A DNA stretch of 64,000 nucleotides from Spirochaetia bacterium (GTDB lineage: Bacteria > Spirochaetota > UBA4802 > UBA5550), in assembly GCA_009885955.1 (NCBI GenBank), contig VFJS01000068.1, forward strand, positions 62,001 through 126,000. Direction: 5' to 3'. Below the pieces are notes generated by a model, which ran no database searches, was not told where the DNA came from, and saw only the letters and a list, made by a program, of their open reading frames with translations. This document shows positions 25,424 through 34,861 of this stretch, piece after piece (position 1 is the first letter of the stretch; each line of letters begins with the position of its first letter). A program made the position numbers and the translations under genes.

Positions 25424-27100
25424 ATGAAAAAAGTCAGTAATACCAGGGTTATATCAGTTAGATTTAAAATTGTAGTTGTATTTGCATTGCTCATACTTCT
25501 TTCAAATTTATCTTCTAACTATGTAAATTTGATATTTAACAGGTCAGAGCTCTACAAGCTCATGAACCAGCTGTTGACCAAGGACCTGAAGAGCCTGTAT
25601 TCCTTCTGTAACAACCAATACCAGATTTATGAATTTGACAAGAATTTTGAGGGCTCCATCAAGAGCATTGAAGGCAGGGGCGTCCATGAGCTGAAGAACA
25701 ACAAGGCTGTATTCCTCGGGATAAAGCCTGATGGTACCATCCTTTTCCAATCATCGAAATTAGGTAAATTCACCACTTTCACCGATTCAAAAGTACTTTC
25801 TCACATGAACAGTGAGCTTCAGTCAAGTGTCCTGGAAGGCAACATGCAATTTTCCCTGAATAAGGAGAATTATTTCGGCCTTTACAAGTATAATTCAAAT
25901 TGGAAGGTATTCCTTATCAGGGCAGAGGAGATTAACGAATTCTACAGCGAATCACGGAAAATATTCACTGACATCAGTTTAATAATTATAGCAATAACTG
26001 CCGTAATTTCCATAATAGGAATTTTTATATTGAGGTACATCCTCAGGTTCATTGACATCATAACAACGGGAATCATGAAGATGGTCAAGAACCAGGAGCT
26101 GACCATTATAGAAATGAATGGCGCAACCAATGACGATATAACCTTTCTCGGGACTGCCTTCAACTCCCTTTCCAGTACCATTGACAATCTGGTCGGTATT
26201 TTCAGAAAATTTACAAACAAGGACATAGTCCTCAAAGCCTACCGGGAAAGGGAGGTTAAACTTGAAGGTACCAGGCAGGATCTGACCATATTTTTCACCG
26301 ATATCAAGAGTTTTACCTTCATAACCGAGACACTTGGAAACGATATTATTAAGCTTCTGAACCTCCACTATGACAGGACAATACGGGAGATAGACGCCCT
26401 TGATGGTGTTATCGGTTCCATTATCGGCGATGCATTGCTTGCAGTATTCGGGGCTATCCCCGGATCACCGGGGAACAAATCCTTCCAGTCAATTGCAGCC
26501 GCATACAAAGTCCATGAAGTTACAAAGTCGCTTAAGGATAAGATGACAAAGATCAAGAAAGATCTGGAAAAAGAACACGGAAAGATGACAAAAGAGGAGA
26601 ATGATGTGTTCAAGGCCGTTCTCCTTGAAGTGGGTGTCGGTATTGACGGCGGCGAGGTTTTTTACGGTACGCTCGGTTCATATGTGAGGATGACAAGCAC
26701 GGTTATCGGGGATACCGTCAATTCAGCATCAAGGCTTGAGGGGCTCACAAGATTTTATAAGGTTCCGGTCATCTGTTCAGAATATGTAAAGAACGATATA
26801 GAGAACAATGTAGATGATCACGGAATATATTTTCTTGAGCTGGATACTGTACTCGTGAAAGGCAAAACCGAGGGTAAAAGAGTTTACTGGGCAATTCCGG
26901 AAAAAGATTTAACCCCTGTTTTTAAAAAGAATATTGCAATGTACATATCCGGCCTTGCATTGTATTATGAAGGAGACTGGAAGGCTGCTAATAAAAAATT
27001 CAAGAGCTGCACCCTCCCGGCTGCGGATACCTTTAAAGAAAGGACAAGCACGCCTTGTCCGAAAAACTGGAATGGCATATGGGAAATGAAAACCAAATAA
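25424..27100 (+). CDS. Membrane class III nucleotide cyclase
   Basis: Two membrane helices (about residues 14-35 and 183-205) bracket a 150-residue extracytoplasmic sensor. A HAMP-like linker (IDIITTGIMKMVKN...) and the cyclase domain (about 285-500) follow. Metal-binding Asp is in FFTDIKSFT and in IIGDALLAVFG. VIGDTVNSASRLEGL carries the Asp, Asn and transition-state Arg. The residue four before the second metal Asp, usually lysine in adenylate cyclases, is Ser in GSIIGD, so nucleotide preference should not be assumed. It probably converts external signals to cAMP or cGMP. The next gene starts inside it (overlap 22 bases), so the two are translationally linked. Confidence 0.88.
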   Translation: MKKVSNTRVISVRFKIVVVFALLILLSNLSSNYVNLIFNRSELYKLMNQLLTKDLKSLYSFCNNQYQIYEFDKNFEGSIKSIEGRGVHELKNNKAVFLGIKPDGTILFQSSKLGKFTTFTDSKVLSHMNSELQSSVLEGNMQFSLNKENYFGLYKYNSNWKVFLIRAEEINEFYSESRKIFTDISLIIIAITAVISIIGIFILRYILRFIDIITTGIMKMVKNQELTIIEMNGATNDDITFLGTAFNSLSSTIDNLVGIFRKFTNKDIVLKAYREREVKLEGTRQDLTIFFTDIKSFTFITETLGNDIIKLLNLHYDRTIREIDALDGVIGSIIGDALLAVFGAIPGSPGNKSFQSIAAAYKVHEVTKSLKDKMTKIKKDLEKEHGKMTKEENDVFKAVLLEVGVGIDGGEVFYGTLGSYVRMTSTVIGDTVNSASRLEGLTRFYKVPVICSEYVKNDIENNVDDHGIYFLELDTVLVKGKTEGKRVYWAIPEKDLTPVFKKNIAMYISGLALYYEGDWKAANKKFKSCTLPAADTFKERTSTPCPKNWNGIWEMKTK

Positions 27101-28386
27101 AGAAGAAGGATTTAATTGAAAAAACCAAGTCGAGGTTTCTTCCGGCTGAAATAGTAGATATAGACAAGGATAAGATATTATATTCCTTGGATGAAGAATT
27201 TGCCAAGACAAAGAAAAACAAGAATTTATTGTTGTACCTCTTTATCCTGCTTTTCATCGGCGTGGTAGTTGCCGGCACCTTTTTTTATACTGATCACCTT
27301 AAAAAAAGAGACAAGGACATCAAGATTGATATAACCGATTTTGATGATCTCAGACTTAAGGATGTTCTTGATTCGGCAAGAAAAAAGGGAGACAATGCGG
27401 ATATAATTGCAGTACAGCTGCAGATATTTGAAATAAAAATGCTCGATGCAATTCTTGAGGTAAAGGAAAATCATCATAACCGGGAATTGAGCACTATAGT
27501 CCAGGGTATGGGGGAAAAGGAGACTGACGCAGCAATTAAGAGGATCAGGGATGAAGAAGTTAATGCAGTAAATGGAATCAGGCAAAAATATGCCGGTCTT
27601 ATAGCAGCAAAGAGAGCTGAACTCTACGCCCTTGAGAAGAGCAAAAGAGAATCAGAAAAAGTTGTTGAGAGCAAGGAAGTTTCCAATGAAGACCGCCTGT
27701 ATAAATTAAAAACAAGTCAGCTTAAATCGGTTCAGAATGAAGGTTCGCGCCTTCTCAAAGATTACGCGGATCGATATTCAAGGTATGTGACTAACAGGTA
27801 TAATCCCAATTTTAAATCCCAGGAACTGAATGGAGTAATAAATTCAAAATTTTATGAAGGAATTAAGCGCGGCGGGGATTTTGAAAATGATTACAGGGCC
27901 CTCTATAAAACAGAGAGAACTGATTATAACAGTGATTATATTAATATAAGAAAAAGGATTGAGAACCATGATAAGCTTGTGAAGAGGCTTCTCATGATTC
28001 CATACATCAACTCTGTATATCCCGCTCTTCAGATGATAGACCTTCTTTCAAAATCGATTTTTTATGAATATGAAAGAGATGTGAGGAGAAGGGATGGAGA
28101 AATTTCCAACTTCAAGTATGCCTTTGATTATATTCTTAATAAAAGGCCTGAAAACGGGTATATTATAGACACGCGGAATCCCGATAACATAGTAATACAC
28201 CTATACAAGGCCTACAGGGTCAAGAGCGGAGAAACTGCCCAGGTATTCAGGGACGATGATGATTACATCGGTAAAATTCAGTTTATAATGAGGCCCAGCG
28301 GTATGAGGGCTAAGGTCGTTGAAACTTCCGGCGACAAGAAGATAATGCCATTTGATAAAATATTATTTGAGGTAAAAAAAGATTAA
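27079..28386 (+). CDS. Membrane-anchored coiled-coil protein
   Basis: A basic N-terminal cytoplasmic part (about 55 residues) leads to a single membrane helix at about 57-76 (LLLYLFILLFIGVVVAG), then about 100-330 long charged helices with coiled-coil character, and a C-terminal small beta domain ending in VKKD. No catalytic motif is visible and no family is recognised. ATG 27079 is chosen over a TTG at 27055; it overlaps the end of the cyclase gene by 22 bases. The next gene follows after 22 bases and encodes an exported protein, so the three probably form one envelope signalling unit. Confidence 0.65.
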   Translation: MGNENQIKKKDLIEKTKSRFLPAEIVDIDKDKILYSLDEEFAKTKKNKNLLLYLFILLFIGVVVAGTFFYTDHLKKRDKDIKIDITDFDDLRLKDVLDSARKKGDNADIIAVQLQIFEIKMLDAILEVKENHHNRELSTIVQGMGEKETDAAIKRIRDEEVNAVNGIRQKYAGLIAAKRAELYALEKSKRESEKVVESKEVSNEDRLYKLKTSQLKSVQNEGSRLLKDYADRYSRYVTNRYNPNFKSQELNGVINSKFYEGIKRGGDFENDYRALYKTERTDYNSDYINIRKRIENHDKLVKRLLMIPYINSVYPALQMIDLLSKSIFYEYERDVRRRDGEISNFKYAFDYILNKRPENGYIIDTRNPDNIVIHLYKAYRVKSGETAQVFRDDDDYIGKIQFIMRPSGMRAKVVETSGDKKIMPFDKILFEVKKD

Positions 28387-28408
28387 ATTGATAATTTTAG
28401 GAGTTAAC

Positions 28409-29254
28409 ATGAAGAGAATCGGTTTTATTTTAATATTAATAATATTTATCTCATCACCGATATTTGCCTATGACTGGTCAAAACATAATATCAAGGTTGA
28501 AAATACAGAGTCAAAAGAGACAGAAACGATATTGACTTTGAAGGCAGAGGACAATACAGTTTTTAGTGTCCGTTTCAAGGATGATGTTGATGAAGTTGCT
28601 GCAAACAGTATACTGAAGCTCAATGCAGATTTCAGAAAATGGAAATACATGGAAGTAAAGAGCCTTGAATTTGTTGTTCAGAAGAATCTTATACAGACAA
28701 TTATAATACCGCAGAAATACAATTACATGGAAACAGATATTCTTCCTCACATACCTGCAGGTATGATGTTTGACTATACCGATTCTCTGGCCTACAACTT
28801 CAGGATAAATGCGGATAACAATTTCATTAGAATTGAAGGCGCATTTATCAATGAAAACATACTTGCAGAAAAAATTGTGAAGGCAATAAAAGATCCCATT
28901 TTATATCTCACAACTGATAATCCGAAATTTCTGCTCAGAAAAATTACTGATAATCAGAAGACACTTGAAGATTTGAAGAATGATTATCTAAAACTTTTAT
29001 CCGAACATAAAGATCTCATGGACAGGCATGAAAAATTAAAAAATGCTGTTATGACACTGCATAATACCGGGGTTTTTGGAATCGGTGTGAATGAAATTAA
29101 TAAAAGTCTAATACAGAAAATAATCAGTCTTAAAAAAGAGAATCCCAAGCTCACTAAAGATGAAATTGTAAAAGCGCTGGAAAAGGAAAAGATTGAATTT
29201 AAGAACTATGAAGTATTCCTTATATTAAGCGTTTATTATAACGAATTTAAATAG
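28409..29254 (+). CDS. Exported protein of unknown function
   Basis: The start at 28409 has TAGGAG 6 bases upstream and gives a signal peptide (MKRIGFILILIIFISSPIFA, cleavage near residue 20). The mature part is an alpha/beta domain to about residue 175, a short coiled coil around 190-215 (DNQKTLEDLKNDYLKLLSEH), and a helical end resembling a short EF-Ts/UBA-like or winged segment (LTKDEIVKALEKEKIEFK). I recognise no family. It closes the cyclase-coiled-coil-exported protein unit and is followed by a terminator-like hairpin. Confidence 0.62.
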   Translation: MKRIGFILILIIFISSPIFAYDWSKHNIKVENTESKETETILTLKAEDNTVFSVRFKDDVDEVAANSILKLNADFRKWKYMEVKSLEFVVQKNLIQTIIIPQKYNYMETDILPHIPAGMMFDYTDSLAYNFRINADNNFIRIEGAFINENILAEKIVKAIKDPILYLTTDNPKFLLRKITDNQKTLEDLKNDYLKLLSEHKDLMDRHEKLKNAVMTLHNTGVFGIGVNEINKSLIQKIISLKKENPKLTKDEIVKALEKEKIEFKNYEVFLILSVYYNEFK

Positions 29255-29270
29255 CCCGCAAAATATTTAT

Positions 29271-29318
29271 GGATGGCCACAGCGAACTGTTATTGTGTGA
29301 CCATCCAGTTATCTTTTT
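29271..29318 (+). terminator. Probable terminator of the membrane-cyclase unit
   Basis: GGATGG pairs with CCATCC and CACA with TGTG around a 14-base loop, with one mismatch between the two helices (29271-29306). TTTTT follows 6 bases later. It lies 16 bases after the stop of the exported-protein gene. Confidence 0.55.
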
Positions 29319-29504
29319 ATCTGCATAATTCAATCTTTTTTGCTTCAGGTTATTGTAAATAAATTGAATAGAATTCTATTTCTGATGCCTGCAGCAAATA
29401 TGATTTAAAGTTTTGACTCAATAGCGGATTGCCGGAATATTGATACCCTGATAATCACAAAATCCTTAAAATGGCAATAAATCAATTGAATCATGTATGG
29501 TTAA

Positions 29505-32081
29505 ATGATGATAAAACTGTTTAAGCGCATCGCGGAAATTGTAAAAGTTATCATCTTACATACTTCAAAAAATGTTAAAATCGAAAATTGTTACCTGGTT
29601 CTAACTATTGTTTTTCTAATTATTTTATCCCCTTCTCAATCCACTGCTGCTGTACCCATGAAAATAATCTCATCTGAAATGCATATGAATCTCGATTCGT
29701 ATATGGGGATGTACCGGGATACGGAAAAAAATCTGATGTCTGCAGATATTATTTTAATGAATAATGAAAATTTTTTTCCGGTAAATGGAATGGAACTTCC
29801 GGTAAGCCTGCTGTCATCTGATGTTTTCTGGATCAGATTCAGCATGGATAACAGACTTATTGTTGAACATGAATGGTATCTTGAAATTCCCAATCCTCAT
29901 CTTAAAAGCATTATACTTTATACATTTGATGAAAATTTCAGACTGATTGATGAAAGAAAATCCGGGAGCCGGTATAATTTTGACATGAGGGTTATTAGAG
30001 ACAGGAACTTTATATTTAAACTAACTGAAAAACCTCTGAAGATTCAGCATTATCTTCTCATGGTCCAGCCGGACCCATTTATGAAAATTAAGATTATTGC
30101 CTATTCTGCGGCTGAATTTCATGAGAGAAATAATATTTTGCCCGGAGTTGCGGGAATATTCTTCGGAGCGCTGTTTGCCCTGGTTTTATATAATCTTTTC
30201 ATTTTCATTGCCATAAGGGATCCAGGAAACCTTCTTTTTGTATTTTATTATTCAGCATTGACACTTCTTCACATCAGTTTGAGCGGTTTCGGGTTCAAGT
30301 ATGTATGGCCGGGGTTTCCCTGGTGGAACAGTATGTCTGTTCCTGTTTTCATAATTGCATGTCTCGTACTGTCTATTTTATTTATCAGTAATTTTCTCAA
30401 TTTAAAATCAAAAATTCCTGTAGCGGCCAGGATAATCAAAACACTCATAATAAGTTATTTAGTATTCTTCCCGTCTGTATTTTTTGCAGATCATGCTGTA
30501 GTAATCATCATATTTATTCTTATCATAATTGCTAATTTTATTTTTATCTCATATATGATCCTGAATATTGCTGTATTTGGTTTCCGTACGGGGAAATTTT
30601 TTCTTTTATCTTTCTGTTTTTTCTGTCTCAGTGTTTTAATTTATATTTTCAGATACTATTCTATCATCCCGGCCAATAATATCACAATGCTTATTTTTCA
30701 GGGAGCATCTTTGGTTGAAATAGTTACAATATCACTGGGCCTTGTGGACAGGATTCATATGAAAAAAGTGGAAACGGAATCCCAGAATATTGAGCTTGAA
30801 AATCTTGTGAATAAGAGGACAGAAGAACTCAATGCTGCCGTTACCCGCATGGAATGGAAGGATAAAATAATTCAGAGGGAACTGGACCTGGCTAAAAATA
30901 TTCAGTTGGGCATTTTGCCTGAGCTTCCATATAAAGGGAAAGGAATAAGAATTGATGCGATTTACAGGGCTATGAGCAAGGTAAGCGGAGATTTTTTTGA
31001 TATATTCTCAATGAGCGGCGGATATACCGGTGTTATTATAGGGGATGTTTCGGGACACGGGATGCCTGCCGCATTTATAACAGCAATGGCCAAGATAAAT
31101 TTTTCAAGCGCCATACAGAATAATCTGTTCCCATCGGATATATTCAGGGAAGTTAACACTAATCTTGTGAATATTATCAAGACTGATGATTTTTTGACAG
31201 CTTTTGCAGTAGTGATTAGCCCATCATTTGAAATAATATACGGCAATGCATCACATCTTTTGCCCATGCTGCTGAGGAAGAAGGATTTTTCCGTAAGCAG
31301 GCTTGATACTGACGGGCTGTTCCTCGGTGTCATGCCTGAGGCCAATAAGATGTTTACCGACGGAATGGACAGGATGGATTACGGCGACAGGCTCATCCTG
31401 TTCACTGATGGAATAACAGAATCAAAAAACATTCATAAAGAAGCCTTTGGGGAAGAAAGGCTGTCAAAGCTTCTCATAGGGACTGCATCTTTGGCTTTTG
31501 AAGATGCTAAAGATAAAATTTTTGCAGAATGGAACAGCTTCGTCAAAGGTGTGGAACAGTTCGATGATATATGCCTTGTCATGATAGAGATTGATCCTGA
31601 TTACAAGATGCTGGTCAGTTTCAGGGATGATGGATTTCGCTTGCTTGTTGAAGGGCAACTTGATGAATCAATAAAAATCCTCGGTGAAGCTCTTGATATT
31701 GACAACAATGATGAAAAGACACATTTATATCTCGGAGAGTGCCATTTGAAGAAGAGAAATTATCCTGAAGCAGTTGAACATCTCAACAGGTATCTTGCAA
31801 ACAATGATATTGACGGCAACGTATGGTTTCATCTTGCCCAGGCATATTTCAACATGGGAGATTCAATCATGGCTAACAGGGCGGCAATCAAGGCGTCGCA
31901 GATAAGGAGTGAATCTTCGGATGTACTTGTCATATCCGGCCTTTCACTTCGCGACCTTGGTCAGCATGATGAGGCTGAAAAGATATGGAAAAGGCTCCTG
32001 TCCCTTGAGCCTTATAATCCGCTAGCTCTGGCAGAACTCGATAAGATAAAAAGGATTAAAAATAAAACGGGCGGCATATGA
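29505..32081 (+). CDS. 7TM-DISM receptor with SpoIIE phosphatase and TPR domains
   Basis: A membrane segment is followed by a 7TMR-DISM extracellular domain (about 60-200), seven membrane helices (about 215-410), a short coiled coil, a PP2C-type SpoIIE serine phosphatase domain (about 465-700; ELDLAKNIQLGILPELPYKG, SKVSGDFFD, IGDVSGHGMPAA, FTDGITESK) and TPR repeats from about 715 to the end. The metal-binding Asp residues of the phosphatase are intact. Such receptors are frequent in Leptospira and feed anti-sigma or partner-switch pathways. No anti-anti-sigma gene is adjacent, so the target is unknown. The ATG at 29505 has only a weak ribosome site. A secreted protein gene follows 20 bases later. 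Confidence 0.93.
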   Translation: MMIKLFKRIAEIVKVIILHTSKNVKIENCYLVLTIVFLIILSPSQSTAAVPMKIISSEMHMNLDSYMGMYRDTEKNLMSADIILMNNENFFPVNGMELPVSLLSSDVFWIRFSMDNRLIVEHEWYLEIPNPHLKSIILYTFDENFRLIDERKSGSRYNFDMRVIRDRNFIFKLTEKPLKIQHYLLMVQPDPFMKIKIIAYSAAEFHERNNILPGVAGIFFGALFALVLYNLFIFIAIRDPGNLLFVFYYSALTLLHISLSGFGFKYVWPGFPWWNSMSVPVFIIACLVLSILFISNFLNLKSKIPVAARIIKTLIISYLVFFPSVFFADHAVVIIIFILIIIANFIFISYMILNIAVFGFRTGKFFLLSFCFFCLSVLIYIFRYYSIIPANNITMLIFQGASLVEIVTISLGLVDRIHMKKVETESQNIELENLVNKRTEELNAAVTRMEWKDKIIQRELDLAKNIQLGILPELPYKGKGIRIDAIYRAMSKVSGDFFDIFSMSGGYTGVIIGDVSGHGMPAAFITAMAKINFSSAIQNNLFPSDIFREVNTNLVNIIKTDDFLTAFAVVISPSFEIIYGNASHLLPMLLRKKDFSVSRLDTDGLFLGVMPEANKMFTDGMDRMDYGDRLILFTDGITESKNIHKEAFGEERLSKLLIGTASLAFEDAKDKIFAEWNSFVKGVEQFDDICLVMIEIDPDYKMLVSFRDDGFRLLVEGQLDESIKILGEALDIDNNDEKTHLYLGECHLKKRNYPEAVEHLNRYLANNDIDGNVWFHLAQAYFNMGDSIMANRAAIKASQIRSESSDVLVISGLSLRDLGQHDEAEKIWKRLLSLEPYNPLALAELDKIKRIKNKTGGI

Positions 32082-32101
32082 AGACCAAAGACGATTTATA
32101 A

Positions 32102-32719
32102 ATGATGAAAAGAAGTTTTATGATGGCATTGATTCTTTCACTGCTTTTATTCACTGCTAATGAAAGTAATACGGAAATCAAGGATCCAACGGGCCCTAAA
32201 ATACCTGAGGTAAAATTCAATTCGGGTGATAAAAAATTTTCTTACAATGTTATCATCGATTTCCAGGGGAAAAAAAGAGTGAAGGGCACAATTTTTTTTT
32301 CTGATGATAAAATTAGTATACCCAATTCCGGGCGGGATACATCAACGCCTATGAAGATTTCGGAAATTAGCTCCATCGATTTCCTCGAATGGGATATGAA
32401 GGAGTATAAGAAAAAGTCATACATGTTTATTCCGGTAAAAACAAGGATTAATCTTGAGAAAAAAGGGAGTTTTATCTGTGGGAAAAATATAAAGGATTTA
32501 AATTCAATTCTGTTTTCACTGGAAGAAGGCGGGGGGAACGGGTCTTTCATTTATTCAATTTTTTATGATTACTGGAATGGAAAACTGTGGAATAATTCCG
32601 GTTCAGACAAATACGATTATCCAAAAACCAATCCTCATGAAAGTACTCTTATCAGAGTGGAATTTGAAAAAAATGACTTCAGGGGATTTGATTTATTTGA
32701 TTTAATGAAAAAAAAATAA
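32102..32719 (+). CDS. Exported protein of unknown function
   Basis: The start MMKRSFMMALILSLLLFTANES reads as a signal peptide. The mature 180 residues are mainly beta with short charged loops; parts such as YNVIIDFQGKKRVKGTIFFSD suggest a beta-sandwich or PilZ-unrelated barrel, but no family is recognised. The frame ends in three lysines. It follows the 7TM/SpoIIE gene by 20 bases and may be in the same transcript. The weak ribosome site before ATG 32102 would fit translational coupling. Confidence 0.6.
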   Translation: MMKRSFMMALILSLLLFTANESNTEIKDPTGPKIPEVKFNSGDKKFSYNVIIDFQGKKRVKGTIFFSDDKISIPNSGRDTSTPMKISEISSIDFLEWDMKEYKKKSYMFIPVKTRINLEKKGSFICGKNIKDLNSILFSLEEGGGNGSFIYSIFYDYWNGKLWNNSGSDKYDYPKTNPHESTLIRVEFEKNDFRGFDLFDLMKKK

Positions 32720-32771
32720 TTGTTATGAAATATTTCAGGGCCAAATCGTCTAAAGGCTGGGCAAAAAAAAC

Positions 32772-32799
32772 TTGACAGATTAATATACATAGAAATATT
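32772..32799 (+). promoter_or_regulatory. Candidate promoter for the DUF4321/rpsB cluster
   Basis: TTGACA at 32772-32777 and AATATT at 32794-32799 are separated by 16 bases and lie 27 bases before the DUF4321 start codon. It could feed the whole cluster that follows. Confidence 0.4.
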
Positions 32800-32826
32800 G
32801 AATTTAATCGATGGTTCATAGTTATC

Positions 32827-33063
32827 ATGAAATTTGAAAGGGGTAATTTAGGATATTTTCTGGCTTTTATAATAATTGGAGCTATTCTAGGTGCATCTCT
32901 GGGGAATCTCCTGGTTAAATTATTTCCGGCCATCTCTTTTATTAAAGAAAATTTAACTGAACCTGTGGGATTTAATTTTGAAGTTGTAAGTTTCAGTTTA
33001 AAATTAAATTTTTCTGCTATAATCGGCCTTGTAACAGGTATTTTTATATTCAGAAAGGTTTAG
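32827..33063 (+). CDS. DUF4321 small membrane protein
   Basis: The 78-residue protein has two hydrophobic segments, GYFLAFIIIGAILGASLGNLL and a C-terminal SAIIGLVTGIFIF, with the pattern of the DUF4321 family. Function is unknown. It stands immediately before the rpsB cluster, separated by a 251-base leader. The ATG has no strong ribosome site. Confidence 0.78.
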   Translation: MKFERGNLGYFLAFIIIGAILGASLGNLLVKLFPAISFIKENLTEPVGFNFEVVSFSLKLNFSAIIGLVTGIFIFRKV

Positions 33064-33314
33064 GTCGCGCTCGCGACTATCAATTGCATCTTAAATATAA
33101 AAAGGTGCATATAACTAAATCGGCTTTTGCCGGTTGCCTCCATCCAAGTGAAAAGGCAATCGAATATTTTGAACAGGAACAGTTTCTGATTTTTTATAAT
33201 TTTTATAAAAAATCCGGGGAATAATTTTCTTTAGAGAAACTTCAGAATATCACTGTTTTATTTTAAATGCGCACGTATGGCGCAGAAATATTAAATGTTC
33301 AGGGGGTAATTTAA
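33064..33314 (+). promoter_or_regulatory. rpsB leader with stem-loops
   Basis: No ORF is visible. GTCGCG-CT-CGCGAC (33064-33077) forms a short perfect stem straight after the DUF4321 stop. Further on CGGC-TTTT-GCCG and the pair GTTGCCT/AGGCAAT (33122-33160 region) can fold. Because ribosomal protein S2 represses its own mRNA in several bacteria, these structures are candidate S2 binding sites. That role is an inference; I see no match to a named leader motif. Confidence 0.4.
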
Positions 33315-34169
33315 TTGTCAGTTGTATCTATGAAGGCGCTACTTGAGTCCGGTGTACATTTCGGACACCAGACGAGAAGATGGAATCCAAAAATGGTAAA
33401 GTTTATCTTTACTGCAAGAAACGGAATTCATATTATTGATTTACAGAAGACTATGCAGCGGATTAAGCTTGCATATCAGGCTATGAAGGAGATGTCTGAA
33501 AAAGGGGCTAAAGTTCTTTTTGTCGGAACAAAGAAGCAGGCACAGTCTGCCATAGTTGAATATGCCGAGAAGTGCGGCATGTTCTATGTATCGGAAAGAT
33601 GGCTGGGCGGGCTCCTTACCAATTTCAAGACTGTCAGCAATTCAATTCAGCGGCTTAAAGATCTGGAAAAAATGAGAGATATCGATTCATGGGATGCTGA
33701 AACAAAAAAGGAGAGGCTGGAGCTTCACAGGGAACTGGAGAAGAAAAACAAGGTTTTTTCCGGAATCAAACATATGGCAAAGCTGCCGGATGCGCTGTTT
33801 ATAATCGATCCAAAGAGGGAATCCATTGCTGTGAACGAAGCAAGAAAACTGGGGATACCGATTTTTGCAGTTGTTGATACTAATTGTAATCCCGATGAGA
33901 TCGATTACCCAATTCCCGGGAATGATGATGCCATCAGAGCCATATCACTCTTTCTGGATACCATGGCGAGGGCCATTATTGAAGGTCAGTCAGGCGGACA
34001 GTCCATTGATGAAACTGAGTCAATGGAACAGGTCGCATCAGATAATCCCGTTGTAGACGATGCTTCTGTGGAGATTAAAAAAGATGTCAAGGGCAGTGTT
34101 GAAGAAAGTGGCAAAGGCACCAAGGCCGGCCATACATCAACAGCAGAATATGATGAGGACGGCTGGTAG
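33315..34169 (+). CDS. rpsB: 30S ribosomal protein S2
   Basis: S2 binds the small subunit head and neck and is needed with S1 for initiation. The first residues [39 protein letters not shown] and [19 protein letters not shown] are diagnostic. The start is TTG 33315, in line with the family's N-terminus and with GGGGG just upstream; there is no ATG at this point. The last 50 residues are an acidic and glycine/lysine-rich extension ([16 protein letters not shown]...), longer than the E. coli protein. It leads the tsf-pyrH-frr-uppS-cdsA-dxr-rseP cluster. Confidence 0.98.
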   Translation: MSVVSMKALLESGVHFGHQTRRWNPKMVKFIFTARNGIHIIDLQKTMQRIKLAYQAMKEMSEKGAKVLFVGTKKQAQSAIVEYAEKCGMFYVSERWLGGLLTNFKTVSNSIQRLKDLEKMRDIDSWDAETKKERLELHRELEKKNKVFSGIKHMAKLPDALFIIDPKRESIAVNEARKLGIPIFAVVDTNCNPDEIDYPIPGNDDAIRAISLFLDTMARAIIEGQSGGQSIDETESMEQVASDNPVVDDASVEIKKDVKGSVEESGKGTKAGHTSTAEYDEDGW

Positions 34170-34261
34170 AAAAATCTTTGACCTGGAATCAGCAAATGGC
34201 TCAATGCATCAATAATACTGTTGTAATTGAGCTTTAATAAAATTTGGTGGAGTGTAATCAA

Positions 34262-34858
34262 GTGGCAGAAATAACATCTGAAATGATAAAGGAACTCAGA
34301 TTAAAAACACAGGCAGGTATGCTCGACTGCAAAAAAGCCCTGGGTGAAACAGACGGTGATATGGGAAAAGCTGTGGAATTCCTCAGGAAAAAAGGGCTTG
34401 CCTCAGCTGATAAAAAGATGGGCAGGGAAGCAAAGGAGGGTATAATTAGTTCCTATATTCACGGCAACCAGAAAATCGGCGTATTGTTAGAGCTTCTTAC
34501 TGTCACCGACTTCGTGGCTAGAAACGCTGACTTTCAGAATCTCGCCAGGGAACTATGCATGCAGATAGCTGCGGGAAATCCCCTCTATGTCAGCCCGGAG
34601 GATATATCTAAGGAAGTAATAGATAAGGAGAGGGAGATATACCGGGAACAGATGAAGGATTCCGGCAAGCCGGCGCCTGTAGTGGAGAAAATTGTTGATG
34701 GCAAACTGGCAAAGTTTTACACCGATGTATGCCTGCTTGAACAGGAATATATTAAGGACCCGAAGGTCAAGATCAAGGATCTAATCAAGGAAAAGATCGC
34801 CATATACGGAGAGAATATTACAGTGGGAAAATTTGCAAGATATCAGATAGGATCATAG
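34262..34858 (+). CDS. tsf: Translation elongation factor EF-Ts (short form)
   Basis: EF-Ts exchanges GDP for GTP on EF-Tu. The start AEITSEMIKELRLKTQAGMLDCKKAL is canonical, with the UBA-like helix and the conserved GMLDCKKAL. ELLTVTDFVARN holds the TDFVA-type EF-Tu contact. At 198 residues it is the short form with one core subdomain, as found in Thermus and Leptospira. I choose GTG 34262, preceded by GGAG at 9 bases; a TTG at 34244 would add six residues with no support. Confidence 0.97.
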   Translation: MAEITSEMIKELRLKTQAGMLDCKKALGETDGDMGKAVEFLRKKGLASADKKMGREAKEGIISSYIHGNQKIGVLLELLTVTDFVARNADFQNLARELCMQIAAGNPLYVSPEDISKEVIDKEREIYREQMKDSGKPAPVVEKIVDGKLAKFYTDVCLLEQEYIKDPKVKIKDLIKEKIAIYGENITVGKFARYQIGS

Positions 34859-34861
34859 GTA

